A DNA stretch of 23,521 bases, from the NCBI GenBank assembly GCA_036510735.1, contig DATCDK010000160.1:1-23521 (forward strand). Reading direction: 5' to 3'. The notes under the pieces were generated by a model, which searched no databases, was not told where the DNA came from, and saw only the letters and a list, made by a program, of their open reading frames with translations. Both the position numbers and the translations under genes were made by a program. This DNA is from PALSA-607 sp036510735. Lineage in GTDB: Bacteria; Actinomycetota; Actinomycetes; Acidothermales; Acidothermaceae. Shown in pieces: positions 1 to 7,729 of this stretch (positions within the stretch are counted from its first letter, which is position 1; each line of letters opens with the position of its first letter).

Positions 1-23
1 GGCCAGTTGACCTCGACGCTCAT
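1..23 (-). CDS. Start of a downstream operon gene, probably cytidine deaminase (partial)
   Basis: Seen: an ATG at 23-21 overlaps the TGA of the upstream permease in an ATGA (20-23) and opens a frame reading MSVEVNW before the window ends. The 4-bp overlap continues the pattern of the other joints in this operon, so a real coupled gene is likely. Known: BMP/nucleoside ABC operons in actinobacteria are often followed by cytidine deaminase and thymidine phosphorylase, and cytidine deaminases often begin with a short acidic stretch ending in a D/N-W pair. Inference: cytidine deaminase. Seven residues cannot prove the family, but the start of a gene is well supported. Confidence 0.45.
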
Positions 24-1339
24 CGGCCCTCGTACGGTTCGCCGTCGGCGGCGGGCGCGCGCACGCGCCCGACCAGACCCGCCACCGCGAAGATGGTCGC
101 GAGGTAGGGCAGCATGCCGAGGAAGTCTGACGGAATCTGCACAGGTGTACCGATGAACGACAGCACCGTCTGCAGTGCTGTGGCGAACCCGAACAGGAGA
201 GCTGCGCCGACCGCGCCACGCGGGCTCCAGCGGCCGAAGATGACGGCGGCCAGTGCGATGAAGCCGCGACCACCCGTCATGTTCTTGACGAATCCCGAAC
301 TCTGTCCGATCGTCAGTGACGCTCCGGCAAGGCCAGCCAGCATGCCGCCGACCAGCACGTTGATGTAGCGCGTGCGCCTCACGTTGATACCGACCGTGTC
401 AGCAGCCTTCGGGTGCTCACCGACTGCGCGGGTACGCAATCCCCAGCGGGTACGGAAAAGCACGATGTCGAAGGCGAAGATCAGTACGTAAGTCATGTAG
501 ACGACGATGTTCTGGTCGAACAGCAACGGCCCGATGACGGGGATGTTGCCGAGCACCGGAATATTGATCGCCGAAAGCGTGCCGACGTTGTTGTAGGCAT
601 TCGAGTTCGGCGCCATCACGGCGTCGTACAAGAAACCGGTCAGACCAAGTGCAAGCAAGTTCAGGACAACGCCGAGCACGACCTGGTTCACGACGTACTT
701 GATCGCGAAGACCGCAAGGAGTGCGGCAATCACCGCGCCCGCGAGCATGCCGGCGATAATTCCAACCGCGGCGTTCTTCGAGATCGTCCCGAACATCGCG
801 CCCGCGAAAGCGCCGACGAGCATCTGACCTTCGATCGCGACGTTGATGACACCTGATCGCTCGCACGCGACTCCGGCGAGCGCGCCCAAGATGAGCGGCA
901 CCGCGATGATGACGGTTTCGCCGAACAGACCACCAGAACCGAAGAGGTCCAGCGTCGGCGCACTCTTACCCGTCACCGACCAGCACAGGAACGAGAAGAC
1001 AACAAAGACGATCGTCAGCGCGACGACCCACGTCATTACGCGCTTGGAGTAGCCCTTGTTGATGCGCCAGAACCCAGCGGCTACAACGGCGATCCCGACC
1101 ACGATCGCAAAGATCCGAGCCGGCACGACGAGATTGGGCATCTTGTACTTGGCACCGACCGGCGACAGCCGGAAGTGCGCGTTGTGGCCGGCTTTCGAAC
1201 CGAGGCCGAACGCGACGGCACAGAGCACCCCGATCACGATCAGCGCCGAGCCCGACACGAGGCGCTGACGTCGCGACGCCGGCACCTCGACGATCTGCGG
1301 CGCAGCGATCTCGAGTGACCCTGTGGTGTCGACGCTCAC
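20..1339 (-). CDS. Nucleoside/simple-sugar ABC transporter permease (second permease, NupQ/YufQ-like)
   Basis: A 439-residue polytopic membrane protein of the BPD_transp_2 family, forming half of the channel of a BMP-type importer. The start is the GTG at 1339, which overlaps the previous permease's TGA in a GTGA (1336-1339) and follows an AAGGGG about 8 nt upstream; the open frame extends further upstream but would run deep into the previous gene. An N-terminal hydrophobic segment (about residues 20-40) and two more TM stretches precede the conserved core. The core holds the segment ending CERSGVINVAIEGQ and the cytoplasmic loop GEHPKAADTVGINV, the EAA-like region that contacts the ATPase. 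Substrate is inferred as nucleosides from the operon; simple sugars remain possible. Confidence 0.88.
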   Translation of the reverse strand: MSVDTTGSLEIAAPQIVEVPASRRQRLVSGSALIVIGVLCAVAFGLGSKAGHNAHFRLSPVGAKYKMPNLVVPARIFAIVVGIAVVAAGFWRINKGYSKRVMTWVVALTIVFVVFSFLCWSVTGKSAPTLDLFGSGGLFGETVIIAVPLILGALAGVACERSGVINVAIEGQMLVGAFAGAMFGTISKNAAVGIIAGMLAGAVIAALLAVFAIKYVVNQVVLGVVLNLLALGLTGFLYDAVMAPNSNAYNNVGTLSAINIPVLGNIPVIGPLLFDQNIVVYMTYVLIFAFDIVLFRTRWGLRTRAVGEHPKAADTVGINVRRTRYINVLVGGMLAGLAGASLTIGQSSGFVKNMTGGRGFIALAAVIFGRWSPRGAVGAALLFGFATALQTVLSFIGTPVQIPSDFLGMLPYLATIFAVAGLVGRVRAPAADGEPYEGR

Positions 1340-2586
1340 CCGTTCCACCCCTTCGCAAGCGCTGTGGCGCCGGAGTCGGACGAGCTGCGGAGCCGAAACA
1401 CGGCCCGTACGAAGGCTGGTGCTGCGATAAAGAGGACCACCAGGGCCTGCACGATGGTGACCAGGTCGATCGACGTCCCGGTGCGACTTTGCATCGTTGC
1501 GCTTCCCGCATGCAGGGCGCCGAAGAGCAGGCCGGCCCACACGGTCGGCCACGGTTTGGCCCGGCCAAGCAGGGCTACCGTGATGCCGTCGAAACCGAGC
1601 CCGGCATCGACGGCGTTCGTCAGTGCGTAGTTCGTGCCGCCACCAAGGATCTGACTACATCCGGCGAGGCCGGCAAGCCCGCCGGCGATCAGCATCGCGG
1701 TGACATACGTGCGGCCGACGTTCATGCCCGCCGTCCGCGCGGCCGTTGGGCTCGCGCCCACTGCCCGCAACGTGAAACCGAGCCGGCTGCGCGTCAAGAG
1801 CCACGCAACGCCCACCGTCGCCGCTACCGCAATGAGCAGGCCAAGGTTGACCCGCAGTGGTGACGGCAGCAGCTTCCCGAGGCGGGCCGATCCGTGCACG
1901 ATCGGCGACTGCGCTTGATTGCTGCCCGGACGCCGAAACGCACTCGTTTTCAAGGCGTAGTCGAGCAGATCGAGCGCAATGTAATTCATCATGATCGTGG
2001 TGATGACTTCGTGTGCACCGGTGCGCGCTTTGAGCCAGCCGGCGATACCGCCCCACACCGCGCCAGCAATCGTGCCGCCAACAAGCGCTACGACGAGGTG
2101 AATAAACGGCGGCAGGTGCCAGGTGAATCCGATGTATCCGGCAGCCATCGCGCCGAGAATGAGCTGGCCTTGGCCGCCGATGTTGAAAAGCCCGGTGCGA
2201 AACGCGAGGCCGACGGAGAGCCCGACGAGAATCAACGGCGTCGCGTTGAAGAGAGTCTCCGACAGCGGATTGAAGTCGTGCCACACGCTGCCGTGGCCGC
2301 CGAACGTGTGAGGGTCGACGATCGCGCCCTCGAACAGCGCCACATACGCGGACGACACCGCATGCCAGGCAGCGGAGAACACCTTGCCCGGTGACGCTGA
2401 GAAGTGCCGCATGGCATCGCGGGTCGGTTGATTGGTTACTGCGATGAGGATGGCGCCTACGATGATCGCGGTGACAAACGACAGCGCAATCACGACCAGC
2501 GGATGCGTTTCGCCACGCGACTTGCGCCGGGCCGGCCCACCGGGTGGAACCGCGATCTCGTCCTTGACGGTGCCGTCGACGCTCAC
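1336..2586 (-). CDS. Nucleoside/simple-sugar ABC transporter permease (first permease, NupP/YufP-like)
   Basis: A 416-residue membrane protein of the BPD_transp_2 family. About 25 polar residues precede the first TM segment (THPLVVIALSFVTAIIVGAI). The family loop AVGASPTAARTAGMNVGRTY is present and matches the equivalent loop of the second permease, as expected for a heterodimeric channel. The start is the GTG at 2586, overlapping the ATPase stop in a GTGA (2583-2586), with an AGGGGGG about 9 nt upstream. It is flanked by the double ATPase and the second permease, so translation of all three is probably coupled. Inferred substrate: nucleosides. Confidence 0.88.
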   Translation of the reverse strand: MSVDGTVKDEIAVPPGGPARRKSRGETHPLVVIALSFVTAIIVGAILIAVTNQPTRDAMRHFSASPGKVFSAAWHAVSSAYVALFEGAIVDPHTFGGHGSVWHDFNPLSETLFNATPLILVGLSVGLAFRTGLFNIGGQGQLILGAMAAGYIGFTWHLPPFIHLVVALVGGTIAGAVWGGIAGWLKARTGAHEVITTIMMNYIALDLLDYALKTSAFRRPGSNQAQSPIVHGSARLGKLLPSPLRVNLGLLIAVAATVGVAWLLTRSRLGFTLRAVGASPTAARTAGMNVGRTYVTAMLIAGGLAGLAGCSQILGGGTNYALTNAVDAGLGFDGITVALLGRAKPWPTVWAGLLFGALHAGSATMQSRTGTSIDLVTIVQALVVLFIAAPAFVRAVFRLRSSSDSGATALAKGWNG

Positions 2587-4205
2587 GAGGCGCCACCCCC
2601 CTGCGAGCCTGGCTCAGGAACGCCGCCCGGCTCAGGAACAACCTCGAGCGGTTCGAAGATTGCTGCACCCACTGTGGTGTCCGGTGGATCGGCTTCACCG
2701 GCAACTGAGCCCGCCATCAACAATCCGACGGCGGCGGCCGAACTGCCGCCGGGCAACTCCCCGATGATGCGGCCCTGGTACATGACGGCGATGCGGTCGG
2801 CGAGTCCGAGCACCTCATCGAGCTCGGTCGAGATGAGTACTACGGCGGTTCGGTGGTCACGCTCGCGCACGATGCGCTTATGCACGAACTCCATCGACCC
2901 GACGTCAAGACCGCGGGTGGGTTGGGCGACGATCAGCAGTTTGAGTGGGCGCGACAACTCCCTGGCGAGCACGACCTTTTGCTGGTTTCCGCCAGACAAC
3001 GTGCTGGCCGGCACCTGCGCGCTTTCGGTGCGGACGTCGAACTCGGCAACCCGGGCGGCGCCGTTCGCATCAATCGCCGCCATGTTGAGACCGAAACGCC
3101 CGGCGAAGGTGGGGCTCTCGTGCATGTCGAGCACGAGGTTCTCCTCGACGGAGAAACTGCCCACCAATCCGTCGTGCGAGCGATCCTCCGGCACGTACCC
3201 GATCCCGAGGTCGAGCCGGTCGCGCACGGACGACGTCGTGACGTCGTTGCCAAGCACACTGATGTGACCGGCCGTCGGAGTTTCAAGGCCGACAAGGCAC
3301 TCGGTGACCTCGGTCTGCCCGTTGCCCTGCACGCCGGCGATGGCGTAGATCTCGCCCTCCCGCACGGAGAAAGAGACGTCGTCTACCTGCACCACGCCCG
3401 CGGTGTCGACGACGCGCAACCCCTCGACGTCCAGCACAACAGCACCGGGTTGGGCCGTTGTCTTCTCCACCGTCAACAGAACGGGCCGCCCAACCATCAG
3501 CGACGCCAGCTCCTGCTCGCTGCTCGAAACCGGCGGCTGACCGACCACTCGGCCGCGCCGGATCACGGTGATCGCGTCACCGATCGCCTTGACCTCCTTC
3601 AGCTTGTGGCTGATGAAGACGATCGAGGTGCCGGCGTCACGCAGCTTGCGCATGACCGCGATGAGGTCATCGATTTCGGACGGCGTGAGCACGGCGGTCG
3701 GTTCGTCGAGCACCAGCACCTTGGCGTCACGAGCGAGCGCCTTGAGGATCTCGGCCCGCTGCTGCACACCGACCGGCAGATCAGCGACAAGAGCATCAGG
3801 CGGGACGGCGAGGCCGAACCGTTTCGAGACATCGGCAACCTTGCGTCTCGCCGCGCGTTGGTCGAGCCAGCCAAGGCCGCCGGGGCCGCGGGTGTCTTCG
3901 TGACCCAGCATGATGTTCTCGGCGACAGTGAAGACCGGAATCAGCATGAAGTGCTGATGGACCATGCCGATGCCGGCGGCCATCGCATCGCCCGGGCCAT
4001 TGAACCTGGTGACGACATCGTCGACGAGAATCTCGCCGTCGTCCGGGGCGTACAGCCCGTACAGCACGTTCATCAGGGTGCTCTTGCCCGCGCCGTTTTC
4101 GCCCAGCAAGCAGTGGATCTCGCCCGGTTCGACGACCAGGTCGATGTGGTCGTTCGCGACAAGAGACCCGAACCGCTTCGTGATGCCGCGCAGTTCGAGC
4201 TTCAC
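2583..4205 (-). CDS. ABC transporter ATP-binding protein with two ATPase domains (NupO/RbsA-like)
   Basis: 540 residues with tandem nucleotide-binding domains, as in ribose and nucleoside importers. Domain 1 has a full Walker A (GENGAGKST, 35-43), Q-loop Q84, a variant signature LPVGVQQ (143-149) and Walker B VLVLDEPT (163-170). Domain 2 has a degenerate Walker A (GVQGNGQTE, 291-299, no lysine), a canonical signature LSGGNQQ (403-409) and Walker B LLIVAQPT (423-430) with Gln for Glu. This asymmetry is usual for the family and implies one working ATP site. The C-terminal tail (about 500-540) is Pro/Gly/Glu-rich and not conserved. The start is a GTG at 4205 preceded by a GAGG-type Shine-Dalgarno in the 126-bp gap after the binding-protein gene. 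Confidence 0.92.
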   Translation of the reverse strand: MKLELRGITKRFGSLVANDHIDLVVEPGEIHCLLGENGAGKSTLMNVLYGLYAPDDGEILVDDVVTRFNGPGDAMAAGIGMVHQHFMLIPVFTVAENIMLGHEDTRGPGGLGWLDQRAARRKVADVSKRFGLAVPPDALVADLPVGVQQRAEILKALARDAKVLVLDEPTAVLTPSEIDDLIAVMRKLRDAGTSIVFISHKLKEVKAIGDAITVIRRGRVVGQPPVSSSEQELASLMVGRPVLLTVEKTTAQPGAVVLDVEGLRVVDTAGVVQVDDVSFSVREGEIYAIAGVQGNGQTEVTECLVGLETPTAGHISVLGNDVTTSSVRDRLDLGIGYVPEDRSHDGLVGSFSVEENLVLDMHESPTFAGRFGLNMAAIDANGAARVAEFDVRTESAQVPASTLSGGNQQKVVLARELSRPLKLLIVAQPTRGLDVGSMEFVHKRIVRERDHRTAVVLISTELDEVLGLADRIAVMYQGRIIGELPGGSSAAAVGLLMAGSVAGEADPPDTTVGAAIFEPLEVVPEPGGVPEPGSQGGGAS

Positions 4206-4270
4206 TGCGACGACCTCAGTTCACCTAGCACCACCGCAGTCAACACCAAAGCCCTATCGCAGGGAATGGG

Positions 4271-4310
4271 CAGAGGTGGACGGGCCCGTCACCGGGCCCG
4301 CCCACCTCTG
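4271..4310 (-). terminator. Strong hairpin between binding-protein and ATPase genes
   Basis: Inverted repeat CAGAGGTGG (4271-4279) / CCACCTCTG (4302-4310), enclosing CGGGCCCG (4281-4288) / CGGGCCCG (4293-4300) around a 4-nt loop, with one A/C mismatch. No U-tract follows on the minus strand, so it may be a 3' stabiliser or partial terminator giving more binding protein than ATPase rather than a complete stop. It lies 22 bp after the stop codon of the binding-protein gene. Confidence 0.7.
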
Positions 4311-4331
4311 TTTACCGCTGAGCTTGCTTAC

Positions 4332-5546
4332 TTACTTCGGCTGCGAAGGCGACGTGATCGGGATCTTGCCGCTTTCGATGTCGGCCTGCACCTGCTTGAC
4401 CTCTGCCTGCACGCTCGCCGGAACCTTCGAGGCGAAGTCGTGGTACGGCGCAAGGCCGGTGCCGTTGTTCGTCAGGGTGCCGATGTAGCTTCCGCCACCG
4501 AGCGACTTGCCCGCCGCGAAGTCATTCGCGTACGTGGTAACTGCACTCGCGAGGCCCTTGACCACACTGGTCAAGAACACCGAACAGTCAGCCGCGTCGC
4601 TGACGCAACCGTCGGTGTCGACCCAGATGACGCTGACCTTGCCACCCGAGGCCTTGGCAGCAATCGCAGAGCCGAGGCCAGTGCCACCGGCAACCGGGAA
4701 GATGACGTCAGCACCCTGCGAGATGAACGCCTTGCTGATCGCTTGGCCACCCGCGGTGTCACCGAACGGGTTCGACGTGCTCGGGTCGAAGGTGCCGCCC
4801 TTCTGCTTCGTCTCGTCCCAGCCGAGCACCTTCACCGTCTTGCCCTTGACCTTGTTGAAGTACTGCACGCCCTCCCAGAAGCCATCCATGTAGATGGTGA
4901 CCGGCGGGATGTTCAAACCACCGTAGGTCGCAACAACGCCCGTCTTCGAGACGGAGGCCGCGAGGTACCCACCGAGGAAACCGCCCTGCGCGGTGTTGAA
5001 CTGCATGCCGTAGACGTTCGGGCCGGTCGACGAGTCGTCGATCTCGGCGAACTGCTGCTTCGGGTTCGCCGCCGCTGCTGCCTTAACTGCGTCGTTCATC
5101 AGACCGCCGACAGCGATGATGGTCGAGCAGCCCTTCTGAACTTCTGCGTTGAGGTTCGGCGTGTAGTCGTTCTGGGTGTTCGACGCGACGTAGGAGACCT
5201 TGATGTTCGGGTTCGCCTTGTTCGCGTCTGTCAGTCCCTGCCACGACGACTGGTTGAACGAGTGGTCGTCGACACCGCCAGTGTCGAGCACCATGCATGC
5301 GTTGATCGGGCCACCCGCTGCCGGCGCAGAGCTGGCCGGCGCCGGGCTGGACGCCGGTGCCGAGCTGGCCGGCGCTGGAGCGCTTGACGCAGGTGCCGGC
5401 GCCGAGCTGGCCGGCGCTGCCGCGCTTGTCGTGGCCGGAGCAGGCGCGCTGCTCGCTGCGGGACTGGCGCTCTTCTTGCTGGAACAGCCCGCAAGAATGA
5501 TCGCTACGGTTCCCGTGGCCGCGATGATCTGATAGGTCTTCTTCAC
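4332..5546 (-). CDS. BMP-family substrate-binding lipoprotein (PnrA/BmpA-like)
   Basis: A 404-residue lipoprotein that captures the substrate outside the membrane for the adjacent ABC importer. The start is the GTG at 5546 with a perfect GGAGG 4 nt upstream; the frame extends further but would break the signal peptide. Residues 1-20 are a lipoprotein signal with lipobox LAGC and Cys21. A long Ala/Pro/Ser linker (about 22-80) contains repeats of SSAPAPA, tethering the domain away from the membrane. The BMP domain starts at GGPINACMVLDTGGVDDHSF and continues with an NQSSWQGL segment typical of PnrA-like proteins. It is the first gene of the operon. Purine or pyrimidine nucleoside binding is inferred from the family. 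Confidence 0.9.
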   Translation of the reverse strand: MKKTYQIIAATGTVAIILAGCSSKKSASPAASSAPAPATTSAAAPASSAPAPASSAPAPASSAPASSPAPASSAPAAGGPINACMVLDTGGVDDHSFNQSSWQGLTDANKANPNIKVSYVASNTQNDYTPNLNAEVQKGCSTIIAVGGLMNDAVKAAAAANPKQQFAEIDDSSTGPNVYGMQFNTAQGGFLGGYLAASVSKTGVVATYGGLNIPPVTIYMDGFWEGVQYFNKVKGKTVKVLGWDETKQKGGTFDPSTSNPFGDTAGGQAISKAFISQGADVIFPVAGGTGLGSAIAAKASGGKVSVIWVDTDGCVSDAADCSVFLTSVVKGLASAVTTYANDFAAGKSLGGGSYIGTLTNNGTGLAPYHDFASKVPASVQAEVKQVQADIESGKIPITSPSQPK

Positions 5547-5555
5547 AACGCCTCC

Positions 5556-5591
5556 GCTATCGCATAGCAAGTAAAAATGTTGGGTGGACAA
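5556..5591 (-). promoter_or_regulatory. Candidate promoter/operator of the BMP operon
   Basis: An AT-richer island just before the binding-protein Shine-Dalgarno. It contains the interrupted palindrome GCTAT-cgc-ATAGC (5556-5568) and, read on the minus strand, TTGTCC (5591-5586) and TATGCG (5566-5561) spaced 19 bp, a weak -35/-10 pair. The palindrome overlaps the -10 candidate, which would suit a repressor site. Motif reading only. Confidence 0.3.
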
Positions 5592-5766
5592 TAGCCGGGT
5601 CAGGCGGCGCGTGCGCGCCCGGTCCAGTCGTTGCGACGCGTTCCCCCGACGCCCTGAGCGCGCGAAGGCCTGTTTGCTATCGAAGCGCGCCAAGAACGTT
5701 ACGTCGCTGTGACCTCACGTTCACCCACGGCGACCCGCGCACGCAGCGGACGCCGACCCCCGAGGT

Positions 5767-6015
5767 TCAGCTGGGGTCGACGGATTCCGTCTTGCCGACC
5801 CCGGGTTGAGCCATTTCGGATCTGGATTCTTGCCTGGACGGCGGGGTGGTTTCTGTAGGTGCGGACTGGACCTGCCGGCTCCACCGTGAGGTCAGGTCGG
5901 CGACTCGGCGGAAGCGTTCTCCCTCGTCGTCGCGACGAGATCGGGTCATCAGCACCAAGAACACGCCGACGACGATGATCACGGCCACAGCTACCGCCAC
6001 GATGATCGGTGTCAC
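5767..6015 (-). CDS. Small single-TM membrane protein of unknown function
   Basis: 82 residues. The start is the GTG at 6015, with AGGAG 6 nt upstream, which strongly supports a real gene. One hydrophobic segment (about residues 3-23, TPIIVAVAVAVIIVVGVFLV) is followed by a basic stretch (RSRR) and a soluble tail rich in Ser, Thr, Glu and Gln; the positive-inside rule puts the tail in the cytoplasm. It lies 98 bp after the mutase stop and about 220 bp before the BMP gene. I do not recognise the family. Confidence 0.6.
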   Translation of the reverse strand: MTPIIVAVAVAVIIVVGVFLVLMTRSRRDDEGERFRRVADLTSRWSRQVQSAPTETTPPSRQESRSEMAQPGVGKTESVDPS

Positions 6016-6113
6016 GTCAGGCTCCTAACGTCTGGCGGGGACCTACCCCTATCTCACCGCACGACTCCTCCACCTCCAACTCGGCCATCTGCCAGAGGGG
6101 TCGCGCAAGATCG

Positions 6114-7685
6114 TCAACTGGGCTCGTAGCGGCCCCAGATACCTCGCAACGTGGCACATACCTCGCCAAGGGTGGCTTGGGCTCTCAACGCTTCCTTGAT
6201 CGGCGGCAACACGTTCTGCTCGCCGCTGGCGGCGGAACCCACCGCGGCCAGCGCGCGTTCGACAGCGTCGCCGTCACGACGGGCGCGAACGGCCGCAACA
6301 CGGGCGATCTGCTGCGCCTCCGACTCCGGATCGACCCGCAACGGCTGGTAGTCCTCGTCTGCCTCTGACGTGAAGGCGTTGAGACCGACGACGATGCGGT
6401 CGCCGCTGTCGATGCCCTGGGCGACCTCGTAGGCGGCGTTCTCGATCTCGGCACGCTGGAATCCGCGCTCGATTGCGGCGACCGCACCACCGAGATCCTC
6501 GACACGTCGCATGAGTTCGAGCACGGCGGTCTCGATGTCGTCCGTCAGCGACTCGATCGCGTAGGAACCCGCAAACGGATCGACGGTCTTCGCGATGTCG
6601 GTTTCGTACGCGAGCACCTGCTGGGTCCGCAACGCCAACCGTGCGGCCTTCTCTGTCGGCAACGCGATCGCCTCGTCGTAGGCATTGGTATGCAGCGACT
6701 GGGTACCGCCCAGCACCGCACCAAGCGCTTGCAGTGCCACCCGCACCATGTTGAGTTCGGGTTGCTGCGCCGTGAGCTGCACGCCAGCTGTCTGGGTATG
6801 GAAGCGCAGCATCGTCGAAGCCGGATCGCGCGCACCGAACTGATCGCGCATGACGTAGGCCCAGACGCGTCGCGCAGCACGGAACTTAGCGACCTCTTCA
6901 AGGAACGTCGTGCGCGCGACGAAGAAAAACGTAAGCCGGGGTGCGAATTCGTCGACACTGAGCCCTGCCGCCTGGGCGGCCCTGACGTATTCGATCGCGT
7001 CGGCCAGAGTGAACGCGACCTCTTGAACGGGCGTCGCACCCGCCTCGGCCATGTGGTAACCGGAGACCGAGATCGTGTTCCACGCGGGCAGTTCGGTCTT
7101 GCAGTAGGCGAAGAGATCGGTTGCGAACCGCAGCGACGCGCGCGGCGGAAAGATGTAAGTACCGCGGGCTATGTACTCCTTGAGGATGTCGTTTTGCACA
7201 GTGCCACGCAGCGCAGAAGGCGCGATGCCGTTCTCGTCGGCGACCATCTGATACATCAGCAACAGCAACGCCGCCGGTGAGTTGATCGTCATGGACGTCG
7301 AGACCTGGTCAAGCGGGATCTGGTCGAACAGCGTGCGCATGTCGTCGATCGAGTCGATCGCGACGCCGACCTTGCCGACCTCACCCGCCGCCATGGGGTC
7401 GTCGGAGTCGTACCCCATCTGAGTAGGCAGGTCGAACGCGACGGACAGCCCCGTCGTCCCCGCTGCTAGCAGTTGGCGGTATCGGCGGTTGGATTCGGCT
7501 GCCGATCCGAAGCCCGCGTACTGCCGCATGGTCCACAGCCGGCCGGTGTACATGGACGGATAGACGCCGCGGGTAAAGGGAAAAGCACCCGGCTCCCCCA
7601 ACGCGGCGGCCGGGTCGAAATCGGCCAACGCCGAGCTGTCGTAGATGGGCTCGATCGGCAGCCCCGATTCCGTCTGACCCGCCAT
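6114..7685 (-). CDS. Methylmalonyl-CoA mutase, stand-alone catalytic (alpha) chain
   Basis: 523 residues, covering the TIM-barrel catalytic domain but not the roughly 130-residue C-terminal B12-binding domain of full-length mutases (over 700 residues). The product interconverts methylmalonyl-CoA and succinyl-CoA with adenosylcobalamin. Key residues, using Propionibacterium numbering for comparison: Tyr46 in SMYTGRLWTMRQYAGF (Tyr89), Arg186 in PPRASLRFATDLFAY (Arg207), His211 in SVSGYHMAEAG (His244). Isobutyryl-CoA mutases carry Phe and Gln at the first two sites, so methylmalonyl-CoA specificity is favoured. The B12-binding partner must be a separate protein; it is not in this window. The ATG start at 7685 has only a weak GGGG upstream and is divergent from the carboxypeptidase gene. 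Confidence 0.85.
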   Translation of the reverse strand: MAGQTESGLPIEPIYDSSALADFDPAAALGEPGAFPFTRGVYPSMYTGRLWTMRQYAGFGSAAESNRRYRQLLAAGTTGLSVAFDLPTQMGYDSDDPMAAGEVGKVGVAIDSIDDMRTLFDQIPLDQVSTSMTINSPAALLLLMYQMVADENGIAPSALRGTVQNDILKEYIARGTYIFPPRASLRFATDLFAYCKTELPAWNTISVSGYHMAEAGATPVQEVAFTLADAIEYVRAAQAAGLSVDEFAPRLTFFFVARTTFLEEVAKFRAARRVWAYVMRDQFGARDPASTMLRFHTQTAGVQLTAQQPELNMVRVALQALGAVLGGTQSLHTNAYDEAIALPTEKAARLALRTQQVLAYETDIAKTVDPFAGSYAIESLTDDIETAVLELMRRVEDLGGAVAAIERGFQRAEIENAAYEVAQGIDSGDRIVVGLNAFTSEADEDYQPLRVDPESEAQQIARVAAVRARRDGDAVERALAAVGSAASGEQNVLPPIKEALRAQATLGEVCATLRGIWGRYEPS

Positions 7686-7714
7686 CGCCCCAGTATGGCC
7701 CGGCGGAGTTCGGT

Positions 7715-7720
7715 TACTCT
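7715..7720 (+). promoter_or_regulatory. -10-like box of the carboxypeptidase gene; leaderless start likely
   Basis: TACTCT ends 9 nt before the ATG at 7730 and there is no Shine-Dalgarno in the 44-bp divergent gap. Transcription would then begin at or next to the start codon, a common arrangement in actinobacteria. No clear -35 was seen. Confidence 0.35.
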
Positions 7721-7729
7721 GTCCCGGTC

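Noticed and set aside
1655..2704. 349-codon minus-strand frame overlapping the first permease
   Set aside because: Same-strand alternative frame; Arg/His/Ser-rich and lacking TM segments, while the chosen frame is a clear permease.
2853..5387. 844-codon open frame on the plus strand
   Set aside because: It is antisense to the ABC ATPase and BMP lipoprotein genes, both with full family motifs; its own translation has no recognisable domain and is Arg/Asp/Val-rich, as expected of a GC-rich shadow frame.
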